Source: Anoplopoma fimbria (taxonomy: Eukaryota > Chordata > Actinopteri > Perciformes > Anoplopomatidae). From it: DNA of 64,000 bases. The translations under genes were made by a program, and so were the position numbers. The first letter of the stretch is position 1. Each line of letters begins with the position of its first letter. Location of the stretch: the NCBI RefSeq assembly GCF_027596085.1, contig NC_072464.1, forward strand, positions 15,079,624-15,143,623. The letters run 5' to 3'. The notes beneath the pieces are model-generated. The model was not told the DNA's origin and searched no databases. It was given only the letters and a program-made list of their open reading frames with translations. This document shows positions 36,429 to 62,975 of the stretch, in pieces.

Positions 36429-36433
36429 CGTGT
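36382..36433. repeat. (GT)n microsatellite
   Basis: About 22 GT units with GC interruptions at the end, about 100 bases upstream of the exon with the neuroligin ATG. Confidence 0.95.
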
Positions 36434-36535
36434 GTGGCATTTTATCTATTCGACACTGTGATTATTCTAATGAAGACTAATTAAATCCTTCTCTCCTTCT
36501 CTTTCCATTTCTCTGCCTCTACGTCTCTTTTCCAG

Positions 36536-37044
36536 GAGGCAGTTTGGGCTTGTTATGGGGGTGACCGGAAGAAGAGAGTGACAGAGGAACAGTGATGCTA
36601 CTGTTTACATAACGAGAGACTCACATATACACACACACATACACACACACACACACACACACGCCCACACATACACACACACACACATGCTTAAATTGCC
36701 AGTCCAGGACATACACACTCGCTTAAATACTTCCACACATATAAACACAAACACACACACAAGACACGTATTCAAGGGACTCGCTGACTGAGTCACCACA
36801 CACTCAGAGGCACAGATTCACTGACTCACAAACACAGACGGACACACACACACAAAAAGGAAAAGGTTGTGTGCAGGAGTCTGGACTGTGTTTTGTGTGT
36901 GCTACGGGCCAAGCTGAGCAGCAGCTGTGTGTGAGTGTTGGATATCTCTAAAGGGTCAACACAGCTGTTTACCTCGGCCTCCCCAAGGCCCCTTCCTCCT
37001 CCCCTCCCCTCCTTTATCTCCCAACTGCCCCTAAACCCACCATC
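36536..37044 (+). other. Neuroligin 5'UTR (same exon as coding exon 1)
   Basis: Acceptor ctcttttccag ends at 36535. The leader is CA-rich up to about 36860 and pyrimidine-rich just before the ATG at 37045 (ccaccatcATGt). The acceptor could also be fortuitous and the transcript could start inside this stretch. Confidence 0.45.
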
Positions 37045-50556
<13,512 letters not shown>

Positions 50557-50647
50557 CCGCAGCAAGATACTTGCACACACAAGGACATAATTACAACACA
50601 CATACTCATACTATCACATGCACAAACACACACACGCATCCACCCAC

Positions 50648-50733
<86 letters not shown>

Positions 50734-51206
50734 ATACACATACAACAACAGACTTAAATACCTCTACTAATTACCCTGCAGGATTGTTTCAGATGGAGGG
50801 ACAGAAAGACATTTTCAGTAACAGGATGAAAAGACAGACAGCTGTGTGTTGCATGTCGGGAACTAAGACAAACTGGATCCCGGGAGATGCAGTTCTATGC
50901 ATCACAAGATGAGTCAAGGCGTCCATCAAATGTCTCTAAACCTGCTTTGGATATCAAATCTTCTGCTTTTTCTACACCTGAGGAGGAAGAGGAGGAGTGC
51001 TGTGGCTAAAGGGGCAGTAATGGATAAGTTTACATCTCCTACTGTACCTGTGCTGCACGCTGAAGCAGTGCTGAGACTGATCAGAGCACACACAGATGCA
51101 GATGCAGATGTAGATGCAGAGCTGAGTTAAGAAGTACCACACACAGACTGCTGATGTCAACTTGAACAACCTGTGAAATGTGAATGTAGCATTTTTTTCC
51201 ATTAAA
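50557..51206 (+). other. nlgn4 3'UTR (proximal part)
   Basis: CA-rich immediately after the stop, then unique sequence. An ATTAAA at 51201-51206 is a possible poly(A) signal; the true end may be further downstream. Confidence 0.4.
50652..50728. repeat. (CA)n microsatellite in nlgn4 3'UTR
   Basis: About 38 CA units starting ~95 bases after the stop codon. Confidence 0.97.
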
Positions 51207-53599
51207 AAGATCAAAGGCCCTATCTGCCAAGGATCAAACTAAGCTGAGGAGAAAATAACAAATTTCAGAAAGAGATGGATGTAAGGAAAGACAGAGAGGA
51301 AAAGGGGATTATAAAAAAAAAAAGATTAGCTGAAGGAAAAGTTCGTCAGAAGGTGGTAGAGATTAAGATTTTATTGAGAGGGATTTAACAGCTGTAAGAG
51401 CGAGAAAGACGAAGTGAGATGGAGTGATATGGAAAACACAGAGAAGGAAAGTGTGCCAAGAGACAGAAATTAGCTTCAGAAGATGAAAGGGCCTCTGAAG
51501 TGTTGTCAGACTTACTGACAAATCACTCTAACCAGCTATGTGTTAAACTCTTGTAAATAGAATGGAAAGATACAGATGATATATTATGATTTATAGCATT
51601 TACCTGCTGTTGCATTAAAACATGACTTATTTAACCACATAAATGCTTTCATTTCAGATATTACTATATTATTGTATAGGTGTCCTGAAGCAAGGCTGGT
51701 TGTCTTTCTATCTCACCAATGGTAGTATGTGCACAGTACTTTTATTTAAAGGCTATATTTGCTATGCACAGTCATTTCAATAATTCTTAACTGTGTAAAC
51801 ATCTCGATACTTGTTTAGTAGTTGAAGTATAGGCCATTTTCACACCATCTACTGTCTATTTGTTTGACCATCTGATGATGAGCTAGTACTGTGTAGATAA
51901 TGCAATATTGGTTTGATGAATGAGCACCAGCCAAAAACCATAACCCGTTAATCCCTTCCCATTCTCCTTCCCCCCTTGCTCCTAAACTCTCTTAAAGGCT
52001 ATACCCTTAATTCTTAATAACCCCAACCTTAATTAATGTCTCTGCAGACAGACAGGTGGTGAAGATTCAGGGGGCTCCAAGTCACAGCGTGTCCCAAAAA
52101 AAGTTGAGAATGCTTTTTTTCTCCGTCTGATTGTTTTACATCTTACCAGGGGCCCCAGGAGCTCTGGAAGATCCCCTGTTTGACTACCTAATGCTGACTA
52201 AAACCTTGTTTAACCAAGAATTGCTAAAGCTTAACAAATCTCCACAGTGTCTCCCATAATCTGTAGAAAAACGGGAATCTGTCACCCACATTTTAAAGCC
52301 TGGAGTTTGGTTTGCTATCTGCAACCATGTTGTCAATTATTGTGAGCCAAATTTGATTAATTAGAAGCAGCCTGGGTGGAGGTGAGGAGGGACGATCAGC
52401 GTGTCTTTGCTTGATAGTTTGACTTGACATTGAAGGCAAATAACTCCAAACTTACTGTTTTTTCCCCATCCTCAATATCCTCTTAATGGAGCTATACTTT
52501 TTTTCAAATTGCCAGCTACACATTATTTAAAAGAATTGAATTGAATTATTAAAAGCCACCACCAACATCTTGCGGAAATAATGATGGATTTAATTTCAGA
52601 GAGAAGTTGAAGGTTTTTTCTGCTGACTTCACAGCGAGTGCTTGAGAACGGTGGTGGTGGTTACTTTTATGTGTCATCAAATTGAGATTTGCAGTTTTAA
52701 GAAAATCTATTTCAACCAATTCATATCGACAATTCATGTACCAGAGATGTGGTACTGTCATAGTTGCCATTAGGAAATTACCAATGTTCAAATTCTGTCT
52801 GATATGAAGATTAAAACCCTAAAAGTCAACTAAACAGGAAACCCTGAACTCACAAACCTTGATCCTAACCAGTAATTTAACCAAAGGCCCTAATCCTGAT
52901 ATTGTTAATAACTTCCCTGTTTATCCTCTTTTCTTGCTCTTACCTTCCCCTAACCCCGTGCACCCCCACCCTGCCCTCCCCTCCCAGCCTCATCTGTGCG
53001 ACTACATGCAGCTTTGTCACAGTGTGGCCTATTTAACCTCCTCTCATCCTAAGTATCTTCTTCATGAGAGATTTAAGTTAATTGTCAACAGAATACATGA
53101 ACAATGAAAGCTGAACAATTTGTGGATGACAAGCAAAGAACTTTTACAAAATGATATAAAAATAACATTTAATGTATGTTTGATTGACTGAATATTTTTT
53201 TCATATGGGTTTATTGACTCAGCGGATGGCTGGATTGTGTCAAGCATAAAACATTTTTGCTGCATTTTTGAAAAAATAAAAATATCAGTATTTTACAATT
53301 TATGAGCATTTTAAATGTCTTGTATGTCATCAATTAATTCAGAATATGTATGGTACTGTTCATAGGAATTTAGAGAGATGTGGAGAGCTTTGCTAATGCA
53401 TCCTCTGGTTTTAGTATTTAATATGATTCCTTACCACAGAATTTGGCAAGTGATGCCCAGTACACATGAAATTAGCAGCGATATTGTTGTTCTTATGTTT
53501 TAAATTGGTATTTGGGTTTTGGTTATCAATAAGTTACATTTTCAACAAAGTGGTAGAATTTACATTGAGACCCATTTATGTGCTTTCTTGCTGGTGTGC

Positions 53600-54146
53600 C
53601 TAGCATTAAGAGTGAAAAGAGAGGGAACGTAGCTAGCCTGGCTCTGTCTAAAGATAACAAAACAATCCAAGAGCACAATTAAAGCTGACAGATTAACATG
53701 TTAAATCTTGTTTAAAACAAAAGAAAATGTTGTGTTTTGTGTAAATATGTGCTGGAATATTTCTCGGCTTGGATAAGTGGCTTGCTGGAGTCTCCACTCA
53801 TGGTGATAACAAGACCCCAGGAAGTCACTGCTCTTGGCCATGAAATAGTTTTAGTACATATTCCCTGTAAAACCAACATTTGTACACTTTTGTTTGGTGT
53901 ATTTTGATAAAACATTTTAATTTTAATGAACCTTAAGAGGTGCCCGTAGGTAGCCTTTTTTTAATCTTTTAACAGAGCCAAGCTAGCTTTTTTCCGCTGC
54001 TTTATTTCTTTATGCTCAACTAAGCTTATCTGCAGCTGGCTGTAGCTTCATATTTAGTGTAGAGAAATGAGTGGTATCGATCTTCTAATCTAACTCTCAG
54101 CAAGAAAGCGAATAAGCTTATTCCCCAAAATATCAAACTATTCCTG
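53600..54146. mobile_element. Foldback MITE copy, left end truncated
   Basis: Internal inverted arms agctagcctggctctgt (53631-53647) and acagagccaagctagct (53972-53988) differ at one base. The right end is aaactattcct (54135-54145), as in the copy at 42796-43179. The outer left repeat is missing. Confidence 0.65.
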
Positions 54147-54775
54147 AAGATTTCAAAGCATTGTCAAAATAATTCTACATGGATTATCTATAGTATGCAT
54201 CTATAGTGCACATGTTGTGTAATTACTTAGGTCCTTACTGCAGCAAAATAGGGCGATTTTTCTGTAAATCATTGGGACCAGAAGCCCCTGCCAGCTGGCC
54301 AAGGAGACCCTGTAAGATGTGAAAGAACGAAATTAATGGCTGACTTCCAGACCAGATTGATGTGTCCTACAGTTTGCCCCAGCTCTAATCCCATTTACCT
54401 GATATAACTGCAGTTAATTAGATTTATGGCCAGCAACACATTAGAAAGCATGAGTTCAAGTCATGACCAGGTGTTTTTTGTTTGATGTCAGCGTGTGCAG
54501 AAAGGGACCTGAGAAGCCAGAGTTAGGTGCGCAGAACAGAAAAATCATTCTAACGTTGACATTTCAATTTGACATTTCCAGAGCAACGGCCTACATGGTG
54601 GACTATATTTTTACTAAATCAAAAGTCACTTGGCCACAGAAACACATTTTCAGTTTAATTGAACATATTATATTTTGTACCTTGGCTTTCTCTTGAATGG
54701 TGGCAACATGATTGAGGTTATTTCAGCAGGATATGTTTTACTGTAGAGGTGGTGAAGTCCATCTGCTAAGTGCAG

Positions 54776-54847
54776 CCCAGAAATGATGTGTGTACCAAGA
54801 TAAGTCCAGATGGCTGGACTTACCTTGGTACACACATCATTTCTGGG
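54776..54847. repeat. 34-bp-arm inverted repeat (hairpin)
   Basis: Arms 54776-54809 and 54814-54847 are reverse complements with a single A/C mismatch around a 4-base loop (atgg). The sequence tacacacatcattt is repeated once more just after the right arm (54848-54861). Confidence 0.95.
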
Positions 54848-55413
54848 TACACACATCATTTTCACAGATCCTGACTAATATTTAAAAAATCGGAATGAGA
54901 AGCATCTGGAAACTATTTACAGGTAATATTTTTTGGTGTTTGATGACTGCTAAATCTCAAGCATTTATTATCTAAGTTTTAATTAATCTTGTCCACATCA
55001 CATGACATGCTGTAAACTAAAACCTGGTCAGGGAGTCCATGCTCAGATTCGTGGCAATGACCATTGTGGAAACTTGCCTGTCTTGTACTGTAGCTTAGAT
55101 GTCACTTGGTGGAGGTGAAGTTAGCTTGAAGCAGAGCAGAGATTTACGGCACCTTCTGAGTGGGATGTTTTACTCCCCATGGTTTAACAAAGACTGAACT
55201 AAAGCATTGTTTGAACAAGACTACGAGTCTACAGTTCCATACGTGTGTAATGTGGAGTTGTGAGGCTGCAATAGGCACAGTGATGCTTTGAGTTGATTGC
55301 TCAGCATGCTAACATGCTTACAATGAAAATGCTAATATGCTAACATTCAACAATGTTTACCGTGTTGGCATTAACATTAATTTGCAGGTGCTTGGTCGGG
55401 GGGGTCAACCGTC

Positions 55414-55414
<1 letters not shown>

Positions 55415-55467
<53 letters not shown>

Positions 55468-55480
55468 GGGGGGGGGGGGT
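55415..55480. repeat. (GT)n plus poly(G)
   Basis: About 25 GT units ending in a run of about 16 G. Confidence 0.95.
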
Positions 55481-55735
55481 GCATGGAAGGAGGAGAGGAG
55501 GCTAACAGATAAGGGTAACTCATTAAGGAATGGAACACAGCATGTCTGGTTGTTTACTGGCTGGCAAGCTCATTGTACTTAATCACTCCTGCCAAGACAC
55601 CCCCCCCCACACACACACACACACATGTCACATATGCCACATATGCAAATGTGTGCCTCCACGCACATACCACATTGCGCTGATACATACACACAGTGCA
55701 CCTTTTCATGCATGCCTGCCTGACAATGCATTTAT

Positions 55736-55737
<2 letters not shown>

Positions 55738-55818
<81 letters not shown>
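55738..55818. repeat. (CA)n microsatellite
   Basis: About 40 CA units. Confidence 0.97.
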
Positions 55819-55820
<2 letters not shown>

Positions 55821-57667
55821 TCCATGCCTCACAGCATCTTCAGTCACTGACTCATTTTCTCTACGGTCTTTATCACTCTCAATGTTACACTATCCTCGTC
55901 TTATCTCTTCACGGTTCCTTTCGCCTCCTCTCCTCAGCTTTTTCCTTTTACTCCTGGCCCTCCTCCCGTTTGTGTTCCACTATCACGACCCCCCTCGTCT
56001 GGATTGGAACCCTCTTATCTAACAACCTTGAGATGATCTTCAAAGCGTCACTGCAGCCGAGCATGTGAGGTCACAGCGTCTCCAGTATCTCTTCTCCTCT
56101 TTTCTCACCTGCCTGCGCCTTTTGTTCCACTCCACTCTGCATCTCACTACTCTTCTTTTTTTTGGCTCATTCTTCCATCTAATCTGCCCTCCTCCTCCTC
56201 CTCTCTCTGCATCCCTTCACTTTTTTTCCTTCTCACACTCTATTCCTCTCCTTTTTCTCCTATCATCAATCTCTACCTCATCGGGCCTCATCTCCTCTCA
56301 TCTGATCTTCACTCCATCTCTGCTCCTCTCCTCTCAATTTTCCTCTGTTTCGCTCTCACATCCTCCCTCCTCCTCCCACACTCGCTCCCCCTCTTTTTGC
56401 CCAACTCATTTACTTCCCTCCTTGTTCTTTCATCCCTGTTTTCTTCACCCCTCTCCTCATCTTAAAAGCTGTGAAGAGATGTGATACAAGGTTCCCTTGT
56501 CGTGTGTGCGTACATGCCTGCTTTTGCACGTGTCTGGGTTTTTGAGTGTGGGTGTGTTGCTGTGAGGATGTTACACGCCTAAATATCCTTCAAGAAGCCG
56601 AGAGCCCCGCGGTGTTTTCGCTGTCTAATTAATTAAGCGTGGGATGCTGTTTATTGTTTGTCTGTCTCTCTTGCTTTCTGTCTGTTGACCATGTCTCTCT
56701 CTCACCTCTCTATTGCTATGTTTATACATCTGCTACAGCTGTCTTTCTGTCTTGCCTATCTAACCCTTTTTTATCTTTCTGTCTGCATGCCTGTCTGTCT
56801 GTCTGTCCGTTTCTCTTTTTGTTTGTATGCTCCATCAGACTATTCTCTGTGGCAGAGTTTCTACATAATTCAGCCTGCTCTGATGCCCGCTGCTTTCCAA
56901 AAAGGAGCGTAAACAACAGCAGTAACACACTTGGTCCAGCTGAGGTCAGCATTGTTGCTGATAATTAACAGCAGGAGAGGATGCCTCCATTTCAGCCTAA
57001 TGTGCTGTTTTTGTTTATTTTAGTGCATAACAATTATGGGATCACAAGGGGGAATATCTATGTGAACTGTCTCTTTAAAGCTTGCTCACTCTGAGCAGAA
57101 TCATAACACACATTTCAGGCCAGTTGTGCATTCTAGTGAGCCATGTCTGCCTCTGTTTTGAGTATTTTTTGCGAAAAGGATAATTTGGCAAATTGTTTTT
57201 GTGAAGCAGTCACATCTGCTGGTAAAAATAGTACAGATAGATCAACTTTTAAACATAAACAATTATAGGAGTCAGGAGATTGTAACACATTTTCCTTTTC
57301 AGCATGTAATGTACTGCACAGATGGTTGATGGTTACATTTTTTGTCTGTGTTTCATGTTTCTAGACTCTCTGCTGAGAAATAAAATACTTCTACTGTCCC
57401 TCTATCTTTTCTTAAATAGGGGTGGAGGAGAGTGTGTCCTCTATTCCCAGGTTGTCCTGGCGCTAGACAGGAGTGTGTGTGTGTGTGTTTTTGTACCATT
57501 CACATGGATGTTCCCTGTCTGATCTGTTTGCACTGCCCTTAAGTAGAGACAGAGAGGGAGATAGACAGATGAAAATACAGTATGTGTGTGTAACTGTTGG
57601 CCTGGGATATCACTCAGACAGGAAGGAAGTTTGGCTTTGACTTTCCTTACTGCAAAAACTCTCTTAT

Positions 57668-57773
<106 letters not shown>

Positions 57774-60523
57774 CACAGTCACACAGTAGGACCATTACCA
57801 GGGTTTGAGCTATCTGTGATCCTGCGAAGATAAAATCCGATCATCTCACACCCTGCAGACTTTTTTTTTTTTTTTTTCTTAGCAAGCAGAAAACTAAAGT
57901 TATTTCTGTTTTCTTTTTACCAGTTACATATAGGGTCTCAGTAGTAAGCCATGATGTTGCCCCCAAACACCCTGGAAACCAACCTAATTGGTATTGCAAT
58001 GTAACCTCTTATGTGACACTGAAGGCCACCGTTCTCCAAATTTCCAGGATGCAGCGTATCTCTGTATTCCCACTGGGTCTCATTTATACATTTTCACTAT
58101 GTTCGCTATATTAAAATGAGATAAATTTCTCGGTGTGGTAAATTAATGCAGAGAACACCTCATTGTTTTTGTCTGTGTTATTGCTCATTTTCTTTTATCC
58201 TGCCACATTTCGCTGCCTCAGCCATGGCATGTCTGACTACCTCTATTCAAGCTTCCTCCATTTTTGTCCCTGAAGAGCTTTATCAGGTGCGTTCATCCTT
58301 GTCCTCTCAGCTTCACTGCTGGTGTTTGTGTTAGGCTTGGCCAAGTTGGTTTGTCTTGTTTGCTTTAACTTTAAAAGTTCAATCTGGTGAAAGAGCTTTC
58401 TGATAAAGAGATACATGAATACGCTTCACTTGACTTTACTTGACGCAATAGAAGCTGATTACATACATGTTGGTTGTTCCTTAGCACAGTAGCCACACTG
58501 AACTGAGGCAACATTTTGTAAATTGCTGTCAGCTGTTTAGCCGATAACTTCCCTCAAAGCACACGATAAAATCTGTAGGTTGTCTGTACAGCATGTTGTT
58601 GTCTAGGTATCCACTGCAAGCATTTTCTATGTGATTGTTTACTAATTCAGAGCCCCAACCATCAAATCAATGTCTGCCTTATAATGGTTACAGGAGCTAC
58701 AGAGCGCCTGTCGCATTGTGCTCATACCCTGATGTACTGTACTGTACAAACAAATGCATGTTAACTAGGCCAGTTTGTTTAGAATGTCACATTCATCTCT
58801 GCCTCAGACAAATGAGATACTTCAAAAGTTTGACAGCCTTAACTAAAGTAATGCATTGAATTTAATACTCAAATGTGGTATTCTTGATTGAGCTACCTAT
58901 ATCTTATTATAGCTCACAGTGAAATTATATTATATATTATATATTTATATTTTCTATAGTGTGCCTTTCTTTCAGCAAAATCATGTTTTTACTACCTGGT
59001 TTTAACTGAATGTCGTTAACCAACAATGCCAAACCTTTTTTGTTACTGTTGCAGTACGGTTACTCACTTCTCATGGGAGCTGTTTTTGTCACCTAACAGC
59101 ATTCGCTCATTATCCATCCAGGAAGTGGAGCTGCTCTGGCCTCAGTGATTTCACTGACAGGACTCTTTTAGACAAATGGCTCTGCTTATCCAGTCTGGTC
59201 ATGTAGAGACAGATGAGACACACAGAATCACTTAGCCAGCCAGCCAGGTACTGTACCGTCTGAGTGCTGATGCACTCGACAGATGCACAGCCGCAGTCCA
59301 CAGAGACTCATGTATTACTAATTTTATATAGCCTGCTCCAGACCCGTGCACAGCCATTTACATTGCTGTGTATGGTATGTGCATGAAGCTGTGCGCACAT
59401 GATTCTTCAGTTTTTTTGGTGCATTTGTGCAAGGTCACGTGTGTGTGTGTGTGTTATGTAAAGTACACCCAGGTGTTTCTCTGAGCTGTGATGTAACTCA
59501 GGTTGGTAGGCTTACAGCTGGGGGGGATAAATACCTACCTGGATGTGTATCTGCTAATTCTCCAAATATTCTACACTTCCCAAATCTGTTCTAAAAATCT
59601 GATTATAACTGAACAGTATTCCCGTTTCACCTTGTGATGGTGCAAAGTTTTCTGAGCTGCCTGTAGTAGAGGCCTTGAGTAAACCTTACAGTGTTCACAC
59701 CTTAAGCTGTCTGATCATAGGCCTGTATACCAAACACCCCAGAATGTGATAGGGTTGTTCCTAACTGGGATTTTGTTTGCTATCATGGTAAAAAAAAGTC
59801 TAAACATATTTGAGTGCTAATCAACCTTTCCAATCCTACTTCCATTGTCGTCCAGAACCTGGATATTCAGGGATTAATTGTGTACCAATCGCTTCATTTT
59901 ATATTTCCTCTTCCTAACTTACTACAATGTCCCTCTGAATGTTTGCTTGATCTCACAATGTTTTCAGTGGAAGTCAAGTTGGTCTGAAAATAAAAAATGA
60001 ACATATCTTGTTTAGAGTAATAAAATACAGACAGTGTTTCTTAATGGAATTTTGTATTTTTGGCACCTTCAAAAGGCAGCAAGGGATTGAATCTAGTGAA
60101 CTTGATTATCCATAAATTGTAAAACATCATGTCAGTATGCTGTTCACTTCTCAGACTTTAATATCTTCTTTCTTGGTGGCTTCAGGAAATGAGAATTTTC
60201 CCCCCCCCCAAAAGCTTCAGGAACTGTCGGTGAATATGGCTTTGTTGATCCGGTTAGTAGCAATTTTGTATTCTGCTCCTCAGTTTTGATGGTTATGCTG
60301 ATATGACTTCCTACCAGTGCTCATGCTCTGCAACAGAATACTAATAATCTGAACAAACAGGGTGAATCTGCAGTTTCTCAATCAGAGAGAAGGTGACACT
60401 TGTCTCTAGTGTAGCTCTGCTCTGTGATTTCGGCTGATGAGACAAGTGTGTTATTCTGTAGTTGTTTTTTAAGCTCTGCAATATTGAAATCTCATTCACA
60501 GCACACCCGTGCTTACCTCTGAC

Positions 60524-60645
<122 letters not shown>

Positions 60646-61484
60646 TGTTTCAGGGTGAAAAAGACAAAGTTGACTAGCGGTTATTTTATTTACTATAAAG
60701 GCTGAGTGGATATATTTGTTTGGGTGAGACAGAGGAGAGATAAAGATGCAGAGTAAGTCATGCAGAACAGAAAGAAAAGAGACCAAAAAGTGAAAATGGC
60801 AGATAATGACTGTGTTTGTTCCACTCAGTGTGCAAGGTCATATCATAGATGTTTCCAAGTAACTGTATCTTTACAGAGGCCAGGGGTCAAACCCTGTTGT
60901 CCTCTACTGCAGAGGTCAAACTCATATTCTTCTTTGATGTTAAGGTGCTCACAGTCTCCCTCCACCCCCTCCTCCTCCTCCTCCTCCCTCTGCCGCAGCA
61001 CACTAGGAGAGCGGCAATCTTTCATCTCCCTTCTCTCGCTCGCTGTGACTTTTTTTCTTTCTGCCTGGCTTGCATGCTTTATTGCCTCCTTGCTCCCTCT
61101 CCTTTTCAACTCCAACTCTCCTCCCTCTTTAACGAGACGGTTTCTCCGGGAAAAATATTTTCAGCTTCGACAGCCCGTCTGTCGCAGTCCAGGTTTGCTC
61201 AGAAGGAATGTGGGTCTGTTTCTCAGTCCTCCTGTTTTTCTGTCTCTGAGTGTTGAATTGGAGACAATAGTCTACTATTGTACAACTTGTAGAGAACTCA
61301 GATCTCTGTTGTATAAATTGTCCGATGGAATTCAATATCTGCTGTACGCCAAACAAAAAAACACTTTTTTAAACATTGCACAGCAGAGGTCATCATCCAA
61401 TTGTTTTACAAATTCTCATACTCAGATTCACTTCAAACAACTTCCTTGCTGTCCTATCTTTTTTCATCGCTCTTCTCTCTCTCC

Positions 61485-61598
<114 letters not shown>

Positions 61599-62801
61599 TG
61601 GACCCAGCCAAACCTGATGGATTCACACTTCAGGGCAGGTGTGTCAATGCCAGTTGAAACAAGGCCATGAGCCTCAAACAGGTGTGTGTTTGCAAGAAAG
61701 TGTTGTAGGAGTGTAACTGGGTGCATGTGTGTGTATGTGTGTATGTGTGTGTGAGTCTCACAGGTAGTCTAGGGGCGTGTTCCACCGGAGGCTGTGTTTC
61801 AGTTTTAGCTCTGACATTAGTGACTCTCAAAGTGCCCCTCACAGTACAAACCACTACCTCTGTTCCCAATAAAACCCTGACTGTGCTTCTGTGTGTGCAG
61901 CTCTTGCATCCCTGCATGCACATGACTTTGTGTGACATTATATGCGTGTGTGTTTGCATGTGTGTTTGTCTAGCAGCATGTTTCACTTTAATGGTACCAG
62001 TGAGACTTTCTACCTTAAATGATATAAAAGAGGTTTTGCATAATCTCTTCTTCTTGTGTATGTTTTCCTGCAATGGAATAGCCATGAGTCTGGGAATGTA
62101 GCTCTTCCTTCAGCCAGAGAATTTACTCCGGTATTCTACTTTTCAGACAGAGACATTTGTCTTTTGTTGCATGTTACTCTGCATTCAGACTCATGGGTGG
62201 TTTGATATCCTCTGGCTGGAGAAACACTTAGACAAACAACATTCTCTGCAGGGAAGGTTTGTCTCTTACTGGAATCAATGGCCTGCTTAGAATAACCATC
62301 TTTCATCTGAGTTTAATCCTCAACCATTGCGGGGTTGAAACTCAAGTTGCAATTTGCTCTGTCAGGAAAAATATAACTGCAATATTATAGCTTGAAGAGA
62401 TACAAATTGCTTTTGGAGACGTGCACGCACACATTAGAATAGATAAAAATGATAACACTCTGGATCGTGGTATGCACCTCTGCAGACAGGCTCCTCTTCC
62501 TCCTACATTAACCACACTCAGCGCCACAGGAATAAATTACAAAGGGATCAATAACTTATAGTAATATAAAAGATCAAGCGATGTAGAATTATGCCTAAAA
62601 ACTTTGCTGCCATCAGTTTAAAGAAATAGCAATTAGATAAGATGCATCCATTTACATCAAACCCCAGAATTTTTTGTAAATTCCATTCTTAGGGCAACTC
62701 TTTGACTTATGATATATGGAATCAATGTGACTGTGACCTTGGCTTAGTTTAATGTACATCAACTTTTCTTTAAGATGGCCTTCTACACCATCCAGTCCTT
62801 A

Positions 62802-62975
62802 AGTGGTTCAAACCCCTCTACCGGTAACATGCCGAGGTGTCCTTGAGCAAGACACCTAACCCCAAGTTGCTCCCCGGGCGCTTCATTGCAGCCCACTGCT
62901 CCTCCGGGATAGGTTAAATGCAGAGAAATAATTTCCCCATTGTGGGACTAATAAAGGCTTAATTATTATTATTAA
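62802..62975 (+). mobile_element. Fish tRNA-derived SINE
   Basis: ggttcaaacccctct resembles a tRNA/pol III B box. It is followed by gaggtgtccttgagcaagac, cctaaccccaagttgctccc and cgggcgcttcattgc, a widespread fish SINE body, and the tail ttccccattgtgggactaat then aaagg with (ATT)n. The 5' A-box end is missing or worn. Confidence 0.75.

Noticed and set aside
54776..54847. miRNA precursor
   Set aside because: The loop is only 4 bases and the stem nearly perfect, and no known seed was recognised; kept only as a hairpin.
56065..56484. 139-residue Ser/Leu/Phe-rich open frame
   Set aside because: Comes from a CTCC-rich pyrimidine tract; no family match and poor start context.
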